A DNA stretch of 64,000 nucleotides from the NCBI GenBank assembly GCA_963817335.1, contig CAWFNX010000001.1, positions 930,001 through 994,000 of the forward strand, read 5' to 3'. A program made the position numbers and the translations under genes. The DNA comes from AV40 sp963817335 (GTDB taxonomy: Bacteria > Verrucomicrobiota > Verrucomicrobiia > Chthoniobacterales > UBA10450). Shown here in pieces: positions 8,367 to 16,933 of the stretch. Under the pieces are notes generated by a model, which saw nothing but the letters and a program-made list of their open reading frames with translations, had not been told where the DNA came from and made no database searches. Each line of letters opens with the position of its first letter. Position 1 is the first letter of the stretch.

Positions 8367-9407
8367 GTGAAGATTGACATCCATACCCACATCCTGCCGC
8401 GGGAATGGCCGGACCTGGATAAGAAGTTCGGTTATTCCGGATTCATCCGGCTGGAGCACTGCGACAAATGCAGCGCTCGAATGATGATGGGCGATCGCGT
8501 GTTTCGCGAGATCACCGACAACGTCTGGAATCCGGCACGGCGGATCGAAGAGATGGAGCAGACCGGCGTTACCATGCAGGCGCTTTCAACTGTCCCAGTG
8601 ATGTTCAGTTACTGGGCGAAACCGCGCGATGCGCTCGAGCTTTCACAAATATTGAACGATCACATCGCCGAAGTTGTTCGTGAAAATCCAACGCGTTTTG
8701 CCGGGCTCGGCACAATTCCTTTGCAGGACGTCGATCTGGCGGCGCAGGAAATGACCCGCTGTGTCCGTGAACTTGGATTGCGCGGCGTTGAGATCGGCAC
8801 CCATGTCGACCCAAACGATCATTGTCACGGTCCGGATTGCCGCAATCTGGATCATCCGTCGCTCGATGTTGTTTGGAAAACGGCCCAAGACCTAGACGCG
8901 GCGATCTTCGTTCACCCGTGGGACATGATGGGCAAAGACCGAATGCCCAAATACTGGCTACCCTGGCTGGTCGGCATGCCCGCCGAGAGTTCGCTCGCGA
9001 TCTGCTCGATGATTTTCGGCGGCGTCTTCGAACGCTTTCCCAAACTCCGCGTGGCCTTCGCGCATGGGGGCGGCGCGTTTCCCGGAACCATCGGCCGCAT
9101 CGAACACGGATTTCATGTTCGACCGGATTTGGTCGCGATTGATAACAAAACCGAGCCGCGAAAATATTTGGCGGGTGATAAAAGGCCAGCGCGCTTTTAT
9201 GTCGATTCCCTCGTGCATGATGCCGGCGCGGTGAAGCTACTGATCAAGGTATTTGGCGCGGAACGCGTCGCCCTCGGTTCCGATTATCCGTTTCCACTTG
9301 GCGAAGCGGAACCGGGGAAGCTGATCGAATCGATTGACGATCTTTCCGCCAAAGACAAAGAGCAGCTGCTCGCCGGGACCGCTCGCGAGTTCCTCGGACT
9401 GGCCTAA
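8367..9407 (+). CDS. nbaD: 2-amino-3-carboxymuconate-6-semialdehyde decarboxylase (ACMSD)
   Basis: ACMSD is a metal-dependent amidohydrolase-fold decarboxylase that converts ACMS to 2-aminomuconate semialdehyde, steering carbon to catabolism instead of quinolinate and NAD. The metal ligands are visible: H6 and H8 in DIHTHILP, H183 in FVHPWDMMG, and D306 in LGSDYPFPLGE; a further histidine is in FAHGGGAFPG. The length of 346 residues is typical. The start is GTG at 8367; no ATG exists close by that would keep the HxH motif. It follows the dioxygenase gene that makes its substrate. Confidence 0.94.
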   Translation: MKIDIHTHILPREWPDLDKKFGYSGFIRLEHCDKCSARMMMGDRVFREITDNVWNPARRIEEMEQTGVTMQALSTVPVMFSYWAKPRDALELSQILNDHIAEVVRENPTRFAGLGTIPLQDVDLAAQEMTRCVRELGLRGVEIGTHVDPNDHCHGPDCRNLDHPSLDVVWKTAQDLDAAIFVHPWDMMGKDRMPKYWLPWLVGMPAESSLAICSMIFGGVFERFPKLRVAFAHGGGAFPGTIGRIEHGFHVRPDLVAIDNKTEPRKYLAGDKRPARFYVDSLVHDAGAVKLLIKVFGAERVALGSDYPFPLGEAEPGKLIESIDDLSAKDKEQLLAGTAREFLGLA

Positions 9408-9418
9408 CGAATAGTGGA

Positions 9419-9856
9419 TTAAGTCGCAGTGCCGCCGCCGCTCCCGCCGAAGCTCTTCAGCAGGGCCGGGATGAGGCTTGTCAGATCCGCCTGATGATTT
9501 GCGTTTGGATCGATCTGCCCTTTGGGCGTCAATTTGTCGACCACCTTCGGGAGATATTGCGCGAGCATTTGGCTGGCTTGTGCGGGGTCGATCCCCACTT
9601 TTGAAGCGAGCGCGCGAACCTGTTCGGATCCAAGCGCCTGTTGGATTTGGTCGCCGGAAACCGGTTGGTTTTGTCCCGTTCCAACCCATGAGGAAAACGC
9701 GCCGCCTGCGCCACTCTGCGAAAACTTGTTCGCGAGGCCCTGCAGTCCGCCGTTTTGTTCAATGAGTGTTCCGACAATTCCGACTAATGCAGCCGCGCCG
9801 CCAGCTTCGCCCGTTTTTCCAGACATCGCGCCCATCACTGAATCTAGCAATCCCAT
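9419..9856 (-). CDS. YidB/DUF937 family protein
   Basis: A 145-residue protein of the YidB-like DUF937 family, of unknown biochemical role. The N-terminus MGLLDSVMGAMSG and a later repeat of the form DQIQQALGSEQVRALASKVG...QASQMLAQYLPKVVDKLTP are diagnostic. It is glycine- and alanine-rich and has no signal peptide. I chose ATG 9856, preceded by an AAAGGAAAC ribosome-binding site; the frame continues upstream without similarity. The gene lies divergent from the DUF3597 gene, another small protein type often found in the same bacteria. Confidence 0.85.
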   Translation of the reverse strand: MGLLDSVMGAMSGKTGEAGGAAALVGIVGTLIEQNGGLQGLANKFSQSGAGGAFSSWVGTGQNQPVSGDQIQQALGSEQVRALASKVGIDPAQASQMLAQYLPKVVDKLTPKGQIDPNANHQADLTSLIPALLKSFGGSGGGTAT

Positions 9857-10027
9857 AAGTTTTGTTTCCTTTAGTTTGAAGTTCTGTTGAGGAATCAATC
9901 TAGACCGGGTGCAATTTGTTATCCGTACGACCTTTGTCGTACAGAAGAGCGTTGATTTCTGGTGAAGTATCAATCTTCACTTGGCGACAACCGCCGGGCG
10001 CAACCTCAACTCTAACCACAAAAACAC

Positions 10028-10423
10028 ATGGGCTTATTTAACAATTTAATGTCGAAAATCTTCAGTCACGCCGCGCCGGCTGGCGGTGGAAGTTCAGCAA
10101 CTCCGGCAGCAGCAGCTCCCGCAGCACCGAGTTCGGTTCCTGCAACCGCTGCGGTCGCCGCGCCAGCCGTTGACGTCGCAGCCGTTCTTAACGGTCTGGC
10201 GGCGAAGAATCCGGAGAAACTCGATTGGAAACATTCGATTGTCGACCTGATGAAACTCGTCGGCATCGACAGCAGCTTCACTGCGCGCAAAGAGCTGGCC
10301 AAGGACCTGAATTACACCGGCGACATGAATGATTCCGCGTCGATGAACATCTGGCTGCAAAAACAGGTGATGCTCAAATTGTCGCAAAATGGCGGCAAGG
10401 TCCCGCCGGAATTGCTGAAGTAA
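10028..10423 (+). CDS. DUF3597 domain protein
   Basis: A 131-residue protein. The N-terminus MGLFNNLMSKIFSH is followed by an alanine/proline-rich linker (about residues 18-52) and then the DUF3597 domain (about 53-131) with AKNPEKLDWKHSIVDLMKL and KELAKDLNYTGD. No catalytic residues are known for this family and the function is unknown. Its start resembles that of the divergent YidB-like neighbour (MGLLDSVMG), which may be coincidence. Confidence 0.85.
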   Translation: MGLFNNLMSKIFSHAAPAGGGSSATPAAAAPAAPSSVPATAAVAAPAVDVAAVLNGLAAKNPEKLDWKHSIVDLMKLVGIDSSFTARKELAKDLNYTGDMNDSASMNIWLQKQVMLKLSQNGGKVPPELLK

Positions 10424-10477
10424 CTCTCGCATTCGAGCTTCGGGTTTCGAAATTCGAATTTCCGCCGTTCGACGCGG

Positions 10478-11263
10478 CTACATCTGGTGCCGGATCGCCC
10501 ACAGATCGTGGAAGACCGGCCTGAAGAGCGACTCTTTTAGAAACGGGACGCCGGGCGAACCGCCGGTGCCGTGTTTGGCGCCGATCGTGCGCTCAACGAG
10601 TTTAATGTGACGATAGCGCCATTCCTGCAAACCTTCGTCAAAATCGGTCATGAGCTCGAACAGGATCGACACTTCGGGCGAAGATTTATAAAGCTTCAGG
10701 ATTTCGGCTTGCACGTGTTCGTTAGGTCCATTCGGCTGGATCAGGTTCCGCTGCTTTAGTTCGGCTGGAATTTTCGCCCCGCGCGTTTCGAGAAAATCGT
10801 AGAAGTGATCGATCACTGTGCGTTCGCGCAACCGTTCCCGGAGCCGGTCCGCTCCAGGAAAATCGGGCTTCACGTATTTCAAGGTCGACTCTCGCTTGTA
10901 ACCGAGCACGAATTCCACTTCCCGGAATTGAATTGATTGAAATCCAGAAGCGGTCTCGAGCCGGTCCCGAAAGCTCGAGAACGACGAAGGAGTCATTGTT
11001 TCGAGAATATCGATCTGCGCCACCAGCACTTTCATGATCGTCCGGACGCGTTTGAAGGAATGGATCGCGCCGAACAAGTCGCCTGCGGAAAAATCGCGTT
11101 TAATTTTCTCGAATTCGTGGAGCAGCTGCTTGAACCAGAGCTCGTAGGTTTGGTGAATGATGATGAACAACATCTCGTCGTGCTCGGGCGGGGTGGAGCG
11201 CGGGCGCTGCAACGTGAGCAGCTTCTCCAGATCGAGATAATTCGCGTAGGTTAAGGGAGGCAT
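10478..11263 (-). CDS. kynA: Tryptophan 2,3-dioxygenase
   Basis: Heme enzyme that opens the indole ring of L-tryptophan to N-formylkynurenine, the first step of the kynurenine route. Conserved parts seen: the substrate-side segment DEMLFIIIHQTYELWFKQLL, the WRYRHIKLVERTIG segment containing the predicted proximal heme histidine, and the substrate-binding loop GTGGSPGVPFL. About 261 residues is the bacterial length. I chose ATG 11263 with the upstream GAGGGA as ribosome-binding site; an in-frame TTG at 11278 is an alternative. The rest of the pathway is spread through 7.7-33 kb. Confidence 0.96.
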   Translation of the reverse strand: MPPLTYANYLDLEKLLTLQRPRSTPPEHDEMLFIIIHQTYELWFKQLLHEFEKIKRDFSAGDLFGAIHSFKRVRTIMKVLVAQIDILETMTPSSFSSFRDRLETASGFQSIQFREVEFVLGYKRESTLKYVKPDFPGADRLRERLRERTVIDHFYDFLETRGAKIPAELKQRNLIQPNGPNEHVQAEILKLYKSSPEVSILFELMTDFDEGLQEWRYRHIKLVERTIGAKHGTGGSPGVPFLKESLFRPVFHDLWAIRHQM

Positions 11264-11441
11264 ATTTCGTTCCCTCAACTCTCAACCATCAACTTCTTTC
11301 GAGTCAGCGGCGGCATGTTCTCTGGATACTAGATGCTTGATACTGGATATCCAGCATCAAGGACCGAGAATCGAGCAGCTATTGATCGCGGCGACAGGAT
11401 TGAACGAGTCTCTGGTCACTCGTCACCTGTCACTGGTCACT

Positions 11442-11885
11442 TCAGCGAAGGACGGCCTGGTGGAACTCGTGCCAATCGTCGAGATTGTTCAGGTTCACCG
11501 CGTCCTTGAATGCGCAAGTGTCATCCGTGATACCGCACGATCCGAGAATCGTTGCGCGGGTTTCATCGTCATGATTGTAGCCGCGCACCGCCGCGTTGTG
11601 TTTTTCGATTGATTGGCGATCGAGCGACTTCGCGTTCTTCTTAACCCACGCTTCAAACTCCGGGTAAGTCGGTTTGTTTTTCTTGATGAAATCTTTCACC
11701 GCCTGTTCTTCGAGTCCGAGCGCGGCGCAGGTCATCGCGTCGTAGCCTTTTCCGATGCCCGGATATCCTGCAGCGAGTTTGCCTTGCGATTCGAGCGACA
11801 CTTTCTGCCACATGCGTGGAAGATGGAGCACACCAAGTGGACCGGCGGTGCCGGAACTAATCATTGGAACGTATGTATCGGCCAT
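11442..11885 (-). CDS. DUF5069 domain protein
   Basis: A 147-residue soluble protein matching the DUF5069 family seen in Verrucomicrobia and Planctomycetes; function unknown. It opens MADTYVPMISSGTAGPLGVL, and mid-protein carries GYPGIGKGYDAMTCAALGL and FEAWVKKNAKSLDRQSIEKH. The start at 11885 is preferred; the open frame upstream reads through a TTGAGAGTTGAT-type repeat. It lies between kynA and the Rieske oxygenase gene on the same strand, which may only be proximity. Confidence 0.8.
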   Translation of the reverse strand: MADTYVPMISSGTAGPLGVLHLPRMWQKVSLESQGKLAAGYPGIGKGYDAMTCAALGLEEQAVKDFIKKNKPTYPEFEAWVKKNAKSLDRQSIEKHNAAVRGYNHDDETRATILGSCGITDDTCAFKDAVNLNNLDDWHEFHQAVLR

Positions 11886-11993
11886 ATAAAGAGAAGTTGA
11901 GAGTTGATGGTTGAGAGTTGAGAGATGGCAAATTATCGCCGCGCACGCCCGAGTAGACAATTCTTAATCTTGTCACGTATCACTCGTCACATG

Positions 11994-13130
11994 TCACTCA
12001 CTTGCGGCTAGTTGCCGCAAGTAATATTCGTCCCACGCCGCCGGGATTGATTCGCGGGAAGAGTAAGGCCCGGGCTCATACGCGCTTGAGGCGATCCCTT
12101 GCTGGCTCAGTTCGCAAACGTGCCAGTCCTGTTTGTTGGTCATGTCCCAAAATTCGATGGCATCGTCCGGATGAAAATCTTCGCGTGCGAACGCGTCCGG
12201 ATGGAAAAGCCAATCACAAACAATCAATGTGCGATCAGGCGATTGCGGCCAGAGTTGATGCACCATCACGTATTCCGGGTGCAAACTCAGCAGCATGTTC
12301 GGAAAGATCGAGTAATAGAAAACCTGCTGGAGGTTCTCAATCTTTCCGACAAACGACGCGCAAGCATTTCCGCTCACGGTCAGACTCTTCCCCGCATTGA
12401 TTTTCATGAATCCGCCCAAAAAAGGGCCTTCACGCAAATCGTTCTCGGCCGAATCGTAGGGCGAGACTTTTTGCAACTGCGGATGCACGCCCGGGCAGTG
12501 GTAGCATTCCGAATAATTTTCGAACATCAGTTTCCAGTTTGCCCGCACATCGTACTCGATGCGTTTCGCCGGTCGCAAGATTGGCACGTTCCAATGCGAG
12601 AATTTTCCGTTTAATGGCGCGAACCATTGTTCCAGCGGCGTCGGATTCTTATCCAGGTTAACAAAAATGAATCCCTCCCAAAGTCCCAGGTTTACGGAAT
12701 GCAACGGATAATCGGCTTTATCGAATCCCGGCACGTCATCCATATGCGGCGCGCCGACTAATTTCCCGTCGAGTCCGTATGTCCACGCGTGATAGGGACA
12801 CTGAATTGCCGATGTGTGGCCGCAGGTTTCTTCTTTGAGCCGTGTACCTCTATGTCGGCACACGTTGAAAAAGCCCCTGGTAACTGATCCCTGGTCCCTG
12901 GTAACTATGACGCTTTCGGCGGCAAGCTGCGTCACAAAATAATCGCCCGGCTTCGCGACCTGGCTTTGATGTCCAACCAGTAGCCATTCCTTGGAGAAAA
13001 TCCGTTTCTGCTCCTCGGCAAAAATTTCCGGCGACACGAAATACTTTTGCGGCATCGATTGGGCGCCCTTTGGAGAAACGCCGGAAGACCTTCGAAATGC
13101 AGCAATTCGCGGTTTGATCTGAATCGCCAT
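11994..13130 (-). CDS. Rieske [2Fe-2S] ring-hydroxylating-type oxygenase, alpha subunit
   Basis: Aromatic-ring-hydroxylating or choline-monooxygenase-like oxygenase alpha subunit. The Rieske cluster ligands are C91 and H93 in CRHRGTRLKEE and the later CPYHAWTYG. The catalytic domain has the mononuclear iron motif NYSECYHCPGVHP. About 378 residues from ATG 13130 is the usual size for this group. No ferredoxin, reductase or beta subunit is beside it, so electron donor and substrate are unknown; the choline/carnitine/quaternary-amine group and aromatic substrates both remain possible. Around residues 77-86 the codons match a short dispersed repeat word (see 12875-12905) yet give a family-like VTRDQGSVTRG. 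Confidence 0.9.
   Translation of the reverse strand: MAIQIKPRIAAFRRSSGVSPKGAQSMPQKYFVSPEIFAEEQKRIFSKEWLLVGHQSQVAKPGDYFVTQLAAESVIVTRDQGSVTRGFFNVCRHRGTRLKEETCGHTSAIQCPYHAWTYGLDGKLVGAPHMDDVPGFDKADYPLHSVNLGLWEGFIFVNLDKNPTPLEQWFAPLNGKFSHWNVPILRPAKRIEYDVRANWKLMFENYSECYHCPGVHPQLQKVSPYDSAENDLREGPFLGGFMKINAGKSLTVSGNACASFVGKIENLQQVFYYSIFPNMLLSLHPEYVMVHQLWPQSPDRTLIVCDWLFHPDAFAREDFHPDDAIEFWDMTNKQDWHVCELSQQGIASSAYEPGPYSSRESIPAAWDEYYLRQLAASE
12875..12905. repeat. CCTGGTAACTGATCCCTGG word inside the Rieske gene
   Basis: The segment reads CCTGGTAACTGATCCCTGGT and then CCCTGGTAAC, an inverted and direct repeat of the same words. It resembles the CTGGTCACTGATCACTGG repeats in intergenic gaps nearby. It is translated as part of the Rieske domain without changing the expected length, so it may be coincidence or an in-frame replacement. 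Confidence 0.45.
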
Positions 13131-13277
13131 GCTGCAATGGTCTACTTCACTCAAAGCCTCGTCAATTCAGTGTCGGACGTTGGCCGTCGCAAAAATTGTA
13201 ACTGCCAGGTGGCCGAATCGATCATCTCAGATGTGTATCACCGGCTCTTGCTCGGATTTCGCAAAAGGAGATTGCGT

Positions 13278-13430
13278 TTGATCTTGTTCGCGTGCGCTCT
13301 TCTGGCCGTTGGGTGTGCGCATAATCATGATGCGTCTTCGGATTCGGAAGATCACCCGCATCGCCATCACGGACATCGAGGCGGAGAGCAAAGCTTCACC
13401 AGTCCCTCTCCGTCGCCAGGCGGATTCTAA
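13278..13430 (+). CDS. Small histidine-rich lipoprotein
   Basis: A predicted 50-residue protein from TTG 13278, preceded by AAAAGGAG at the right spacing. It has a hydrophobic signal (ILFACALLAVGC) with a lipobox cysteine, followed by a short histidine-rich tail (DHPHRHHGHRGG) and a proline/serine end. It could bind metal. It lies between the divergent Rieske gene and the convergent permease gene. The short length and TTG start keep confidence moderate. Confidence 0.5.
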   Translation: MILFACALLAVGCAHNHDASSDSEDHPHRHHGHRGGEQSFTSPSPSPGGF

Positions 13431-13442
13431 TCTAAGGAGCAA

Positions 13443-16109
13443 TCAAGTCCGCAACGCGCGGACTGGATCGACCCGCGTTGCGCGTCTGGCGGGCAGAAAA
13501 CATGCGAACAGCGCGACTGTGAGCAGAATGATCAACGCTAATCCGAACGCCAAAGGATCCCGCGGACTTACTTTGTAAAGCATCGTGCCCATTAATCGGG
13601 TGAGGAGAAGAGCCGCTATTCCGCCGACCACGATTCCTGCGAGGGTTAATCGCAATCCGCGTGAAAGAACGAGCCGAAGAATGTCCCGGGCGTCGGCGCC
13701 GAGCGCCATCCGCATGCCGAGTTCGCGGGTGCTTTGCGAAACCGAGTAGGACATCACGGCGTAAAGTCCGATCGCCGCGAGGAACAAAGCGATTCCGCCG
13801 AAAAGTGCCACCAGAGTAACGGCGAGCCGTTGCGCGTAACTGATGCGATCAACTTGTTCCTGCAATCGAGACGGCGCCATCGGCGCCAAGGTCGGATCCA
13901 GCGCATGGATCTCTCGCGCCATCGCATTCATGATCGCACCGAGACTCTCTCGCGTCCGAATCAGAAAAGTGTTTTGCACAAAAAAATCCTGCCGAACCGG
14001 CACATAAAAGAACGGCATCGGCTTTTCGAGTTTTGATCGGTAATTCGTAGTCTTCGCGACGCCGACGATCTGCATCCAACTGTCTTCGACTTTCAGTCGC
14101 TGACCGAGCGGATCTTTCCCCGGCCAATATTTTGCCGCCATCGTTTCGTTGATGATCGCCACCCGCGGAGAATTCTCGTCGTCGTTTCGGGTAAATTCAC
14201 GACCGGAGATCAACGAAATTCCGAGGGTGGCAAAATAGTCGTCGCCAATTTGGATGTAGTCTCCTTCGGGTCGCTCGTTCGGCGCGGGTTGATAACCGTC
14301 GACCTCTATCGGCGCGGAAGAGAAAACGTTGTAGCTGAACGGCATCACGCGCGCCACCGTGGCCGATTCGACCCCGGGAATCGTGCGAACTCGATCGAGC
14401 AACTGGGTGACGAAGTTCTTTGCCCGATCCGGTTTGTAGCCGGCCGAAAACAAATCGGCCCCGGTCGAAACAACATCTGCCGAAAAACCGGGGCTCGCGT
14501 TTCGCATTTTGTTCAGGCTTTGCAAAAGCAACCCGGTCCCGGCAAGAAGAACGAAACTGAGCGAGACCTGAACGAGCACGAGAGCGGAGCGCAAACGCGA
14601 TCGGCTGGTGCCGGAAACCACGCCGCCGCCATCGCTCTTGAGCGCGCCGGAAAGATCGACATGACTCGCGTGAATTGCGGGCATGAGTGCGAATACGAGC
14701 GTCGCGAGGATGCAAATGCCGGTGCTCGCTGCGAGCACTCGCCAATCAATTTGGCCGGAGAAATCGATTACGATTCCGGCGGTAGGCTCGGGGAACGCGA
14801 GGACGAGCGCATTGCGACACCAATACGCGACCGCAATCCCGCCGAGCGCTGCGATGAGCGAAAGGAGCAATCCTTCAGTCACGAGTTGCTTGATCAACCG
14901 GCGTCGACCCGCCCCGAGCGCAAGACGCATTGTCATTTCGTGCCGGCGCAGCAACGATCTCGCGAGCAGGAGATTGCTGACGTTGGCGCACGCGATGAGC
15001 AGCACCAAAAACACAACCGCCATAGTGATGGCAAGGGTGGGCGACATGTTCCCGGCGCCGTTGAAGGGCGTTTTCCACAACGGAAAAAGTTGAACCTCGT
15101 GGCCGCGGTCTATTTCCGGGAAATCGTTTTCCAGGCGTTGCGCGATGGAGTTCAGTTCGGCCTGGGCTTGCTGACGCGTTACGCCAGGTTTCAAAAACGC
15201 GTAACCTTCGATCCAACGCGCGCCACGATCTTCCAATTTGTAACCGGTTGGGTCGAATGTCTCCTGCATCGAGACCGGCACCCAAAAGTTGAATGAGTAA
15301 CCGATGAATGTGCCGTGAAATCTTTCCGGCGCGACGCCTACAATCGTGTGTTGCACGCCATTGAGGTACTGAGTTCGCCCAATGATGTTGGGATCAAAGT
15401 TGTAGCGGTCTCGCCAGGTTCGGTAACTGATCACGGTAACCGGGTGGGCGTTGCGACCGGTCGCTTCTTCGGGTCTGAAGCCGCGGCCCAGCATTGGCCG
15501 CACTCCGAGCGCATCAAAATAATTCGCCGAAACGATCCCGCACGACGCGCGCTCGGCTCGATCGCCCACGCTCAAAGTTGTTCCACTGATCTTGTCGACA
15601 ATGAACGATTCAAACAACGTCGAGTTTTTTTCAAAATCGAGAAAGTCGGGATAGGAAAGCCCGTTATGTCCTTCCACTCCGCGAGTCGTGCCGATGATCG
15701 CAAACATGCGATCCTGATGTGGCACCAGGGGATAAGGCCGAAATAAAATTCCTTCGATCCAACTAAGTACGGCTGCGTTGGTCCCGATTCCGAGAGTCAA
15801 ACAGAGAATCGCGAGTAACGAAAATCCCGGTGTCCGCAGAAGCATTCGCGCGCCAAATCGGACGTCCTGAAGAAATTCATCGGCCCATCTCCAGGTGCGT
15901 TGTTCGCGCGCGACCTCTTTGATTTGTTCGACTCCGCCAAATTCACGCAACGCTGCATTGCGCGCTTGGTCCGGCGACATTCCCGCGGCGATGTTTCGTT
16001 CGGTCAAAAGATCGACATGCGCGTTCATCTCCTCCGCCATTTCGGCATCGCGCCGACTTTTTCGAAATAATCCGGCGAATCGACAAAACCAGGCGCGGAG
16101 TCGCGGCAT
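13443..16109 (-). CDS. Duplicated MacB/FtsX-type ABC permease (ADOP family)
   Basis: An 888-residue membrane protein of the duplicated orphan permease type (MacB-like, ADOP). The N-terminal cytoplasmic part (about 1-80) includes LREFGGVEQIKEVARE, typical of these proteins. A first membrane span follows (FSLLAILCLTLGIGTNAAVL), then a periplasmic MacB-PCD domain, three spans with an FtsX core (LLIACANVSNLLLARS), a second periplasmic domain (about 530-750) and a final FtsX core ending in ARRATRVDPVRALRT. No ATPase gene is adjacent. The PadR regulator gene ends 7 bases upstream, the usual arrangement for this family. Transported substrate is unknown. Confidence 0.9.
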   Translation of the reverse strand: MPRLRAWFCRFAGLFRKSRRDAEMAEEMNAHVDLLTERNIAAGMSPDQARNAALREFGGVEQIKEVAREQRTWRWADEFLQDVRFGARMLLRTPGFSLLAILCLTLGIGTNAAVLSWIEGILFRPYPLVPHQDRMFAIIGTTRGVEGHNGLSYPDFLDFEKNSTLFESFIVDKISGTTLSVGDRAERASCGIVSANYFDALGVRPMLGRGFRPEEATGRNAHPVTVISYRTWRDRYNFDPNIIGRTQYLNGVQHTIVGVAPERFHGTFIGYSFNFWVPVSMQETFDPTGYKLEDRGARWIEGYAFLKPGVTRQQAQAELNSIAQRLENDFPEIDRGHEVQLFPLWKTPFNGAGNMSPTLAITMAVVFLVLLIACANVSNLLLARSLLRRHEMTMRLALGAGRRRLIKQLVTEGLLLSLIAALGGIAVAYWCRNALVLAFPEPTAGIVIDFSGQIDWRVLAASTGICILATLVFALMPAIHASHVDLSGALKSDGGGVVSGTSRSRLRSALVLVQVSLSFVLLAGTGLLLQSLNKMRNASPGFSADVVSTGADLFSAGYKPDRAKNFVTQLLDRVRTIPGVESATVARVMPFSYNVFSSAPIEVDGYQPAPNERPEGDYIQIGDDYFATLGISLISGREFTRNDDENSPRVAIINETMAAKYWPGKDPLGQRLKVEDSWMQIVGVAKTTNYRSKLEKPMPFFYVPVRQDFFVQNTFLIRTRESLGAIMNAMAREIHALDPTLAPMAPSRLQEQVDRISYAQRLAVTLVALFGGIALFLAAIGLYAVMSYSVSQSTRELGMRMALGADARDILRLVLSRGLRLTLAGIVVGGIAALLLTRLMGTMLYKVSPRDPLAFGLALIILLTVALFACFLPARRATRVDPVRALRT

Positions 16110-16116
16110 AATTTTT

Positions 16117-16449
16117 TCAGGCTCCGGACAACACGAATTCGATTCCCTTGGTAATGCGGGACCAATGGTCTCGCTCTGCCGCGAGCTGTTTGCGCCCAGC
16201 GGCGGTCAATTTGTAATAGCGCGCTCTTCGGTTGTTATCGGAAACGCCCCATTCCGCCTTGATCCAACCCTGCGCTTCCAAACGATAAAGCGCCGGGTAA
16301 AGCGAACCTTGCTCGACCCGCAAAATGTCCTTCGACATTTGCTGGATCCGGTCCGCAATTCCCAGTCCATGCCGCGGATCGTGTTGGAGCGCTTTCAAGA
16401 TTAGCATGTCGAGCGTCCCGTAAACGAGATCTGGTTTTTCCTTGGCCAT
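16117..16449 (-). CDS. PadR family transcriptional regulator
   Basis: A 110-residue PadR-type winged-helix regulator. The start MAKEKPDLVYGTLDMLILKA and the wing region VEQGSLYPALYRLEAQGWI are classic for the short PadR-s1 subfamily that accompanies ADOP permeases. I chose ATG 16449; an in-frame upstream start would overlap the DoxX gene. The DoxX stop lies 4 bases upstream and the permease start 7 bases downstream, so DoxX, PadR and permease form one operon. Repeated AGACTGTC-like words in front of DoxX are a candidate autoregulatory site. Confidence 0.93.
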   Translation of the reverse strand: MAKEKPDLVYGTLDMLILKALQHDPRHGLGIADRIQQMSKDILRVEQGSLYPALYRLEAQGWIKAEWGVSDNNRRARYYKLTAAGRKQLAAERDHWSRITKGIEFVLSGA

Positions 16450-16453
16450 GATT

Positions 16454-16861
16454 TTATTTCGCAATGCGGGCGGCGGTTTTTGGTTTTAACGCAAATTCGA
16501 TGCTCCAGCGGCCGGGTCCGTAAAAAACCATGTAGAGAAAGGCGAAACAATAGATCACCGCCATCTCACCTCCGTTTGCGATCGGGAAGAACCCGCGACC
16601 GGCGGCCGTCATGAAATATGCGACCGCCATTTCGCCACTGGCAAAGAATGCCCCGGCCCTGGTAAGCAAACCAAGCGCGACCAGGAAACCGCAGATTAAT
16701 TCAATCCAGCCAGTCACGAACCCGAGTGTATTCGCCGTCGGGCCGTATGGACTTGCTGGAAAACCGAGGACCTTGGTCCCGCCGTGACAGGCAAACATCA
16801 GTCCCAGAGGAACGCGGACGATGCAATACGCGAGATCACTATAGCGGCTAAGCTTTTCCAT
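16454..16861 (-). CDS. DoxX family membrane protein
   Basis: A 135-residue DoxX-type integral membrane protein with four hydrophobic segments, beginning in YCIVRVPLGLMFACHGGTKV and including LICGFLVALGLLTRAGAFFA. DoxX relatives act as small quinone- or thiol-linked membrane proteins, but no precise activity can be assigned. ATG 16861 was chosen as the start that places the first span near the N-terminus. The PadR gene follows after 4 bases, so it is the first gene of a DoxX-PadR-permease operon. Confidence 0.88.
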   Translation of the reverse strand: MEKLSRYSDLAYCIVRVPLGLMFACHGGTKVLGFPASPYGPTANTLGFVTGWIELICGFLVALGLLTRAGAFFASGEMAVAYFMTAAGRGFFPIANGGEMAVIYCFAFLYMVFYGPGRWSIEFALKPKTAARIAK

Positions 16862-16868
16862 TAGATCC

Positions 16869-16918
16869 CTAGACAGTCTTGGTGAGAGACTGTTCAATCT
16901 TTCGCCTAGACTGTCAAG
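16869..16918. promoter_or_regulatory. Candidate operator with repeated AGACTGTC words
   Basis: Just upstream of the DoxX start, three related words occur in 50 bases: CTAGACAGTCTT (16869), GAGAGACTGTTC (16884) and CCTAGACTGTCAAG (16905). The first and third are near mirror images around a TAGAC core. The gap lies directly in front of an operon that encodes a PadR regulator, so autoregulation is a reasonable inference. The exact binding site is not shown. Confidence 0.5.
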
Positions 16919-16933
16919 ATAACGGGCGCCGAC

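Noticed and set aside
14250..15296. Long plus-strand open frame inside the permease gene
   Set aside because: Composition is basic and repetitive with no domain, antisense to a clear FtsX-type protein.
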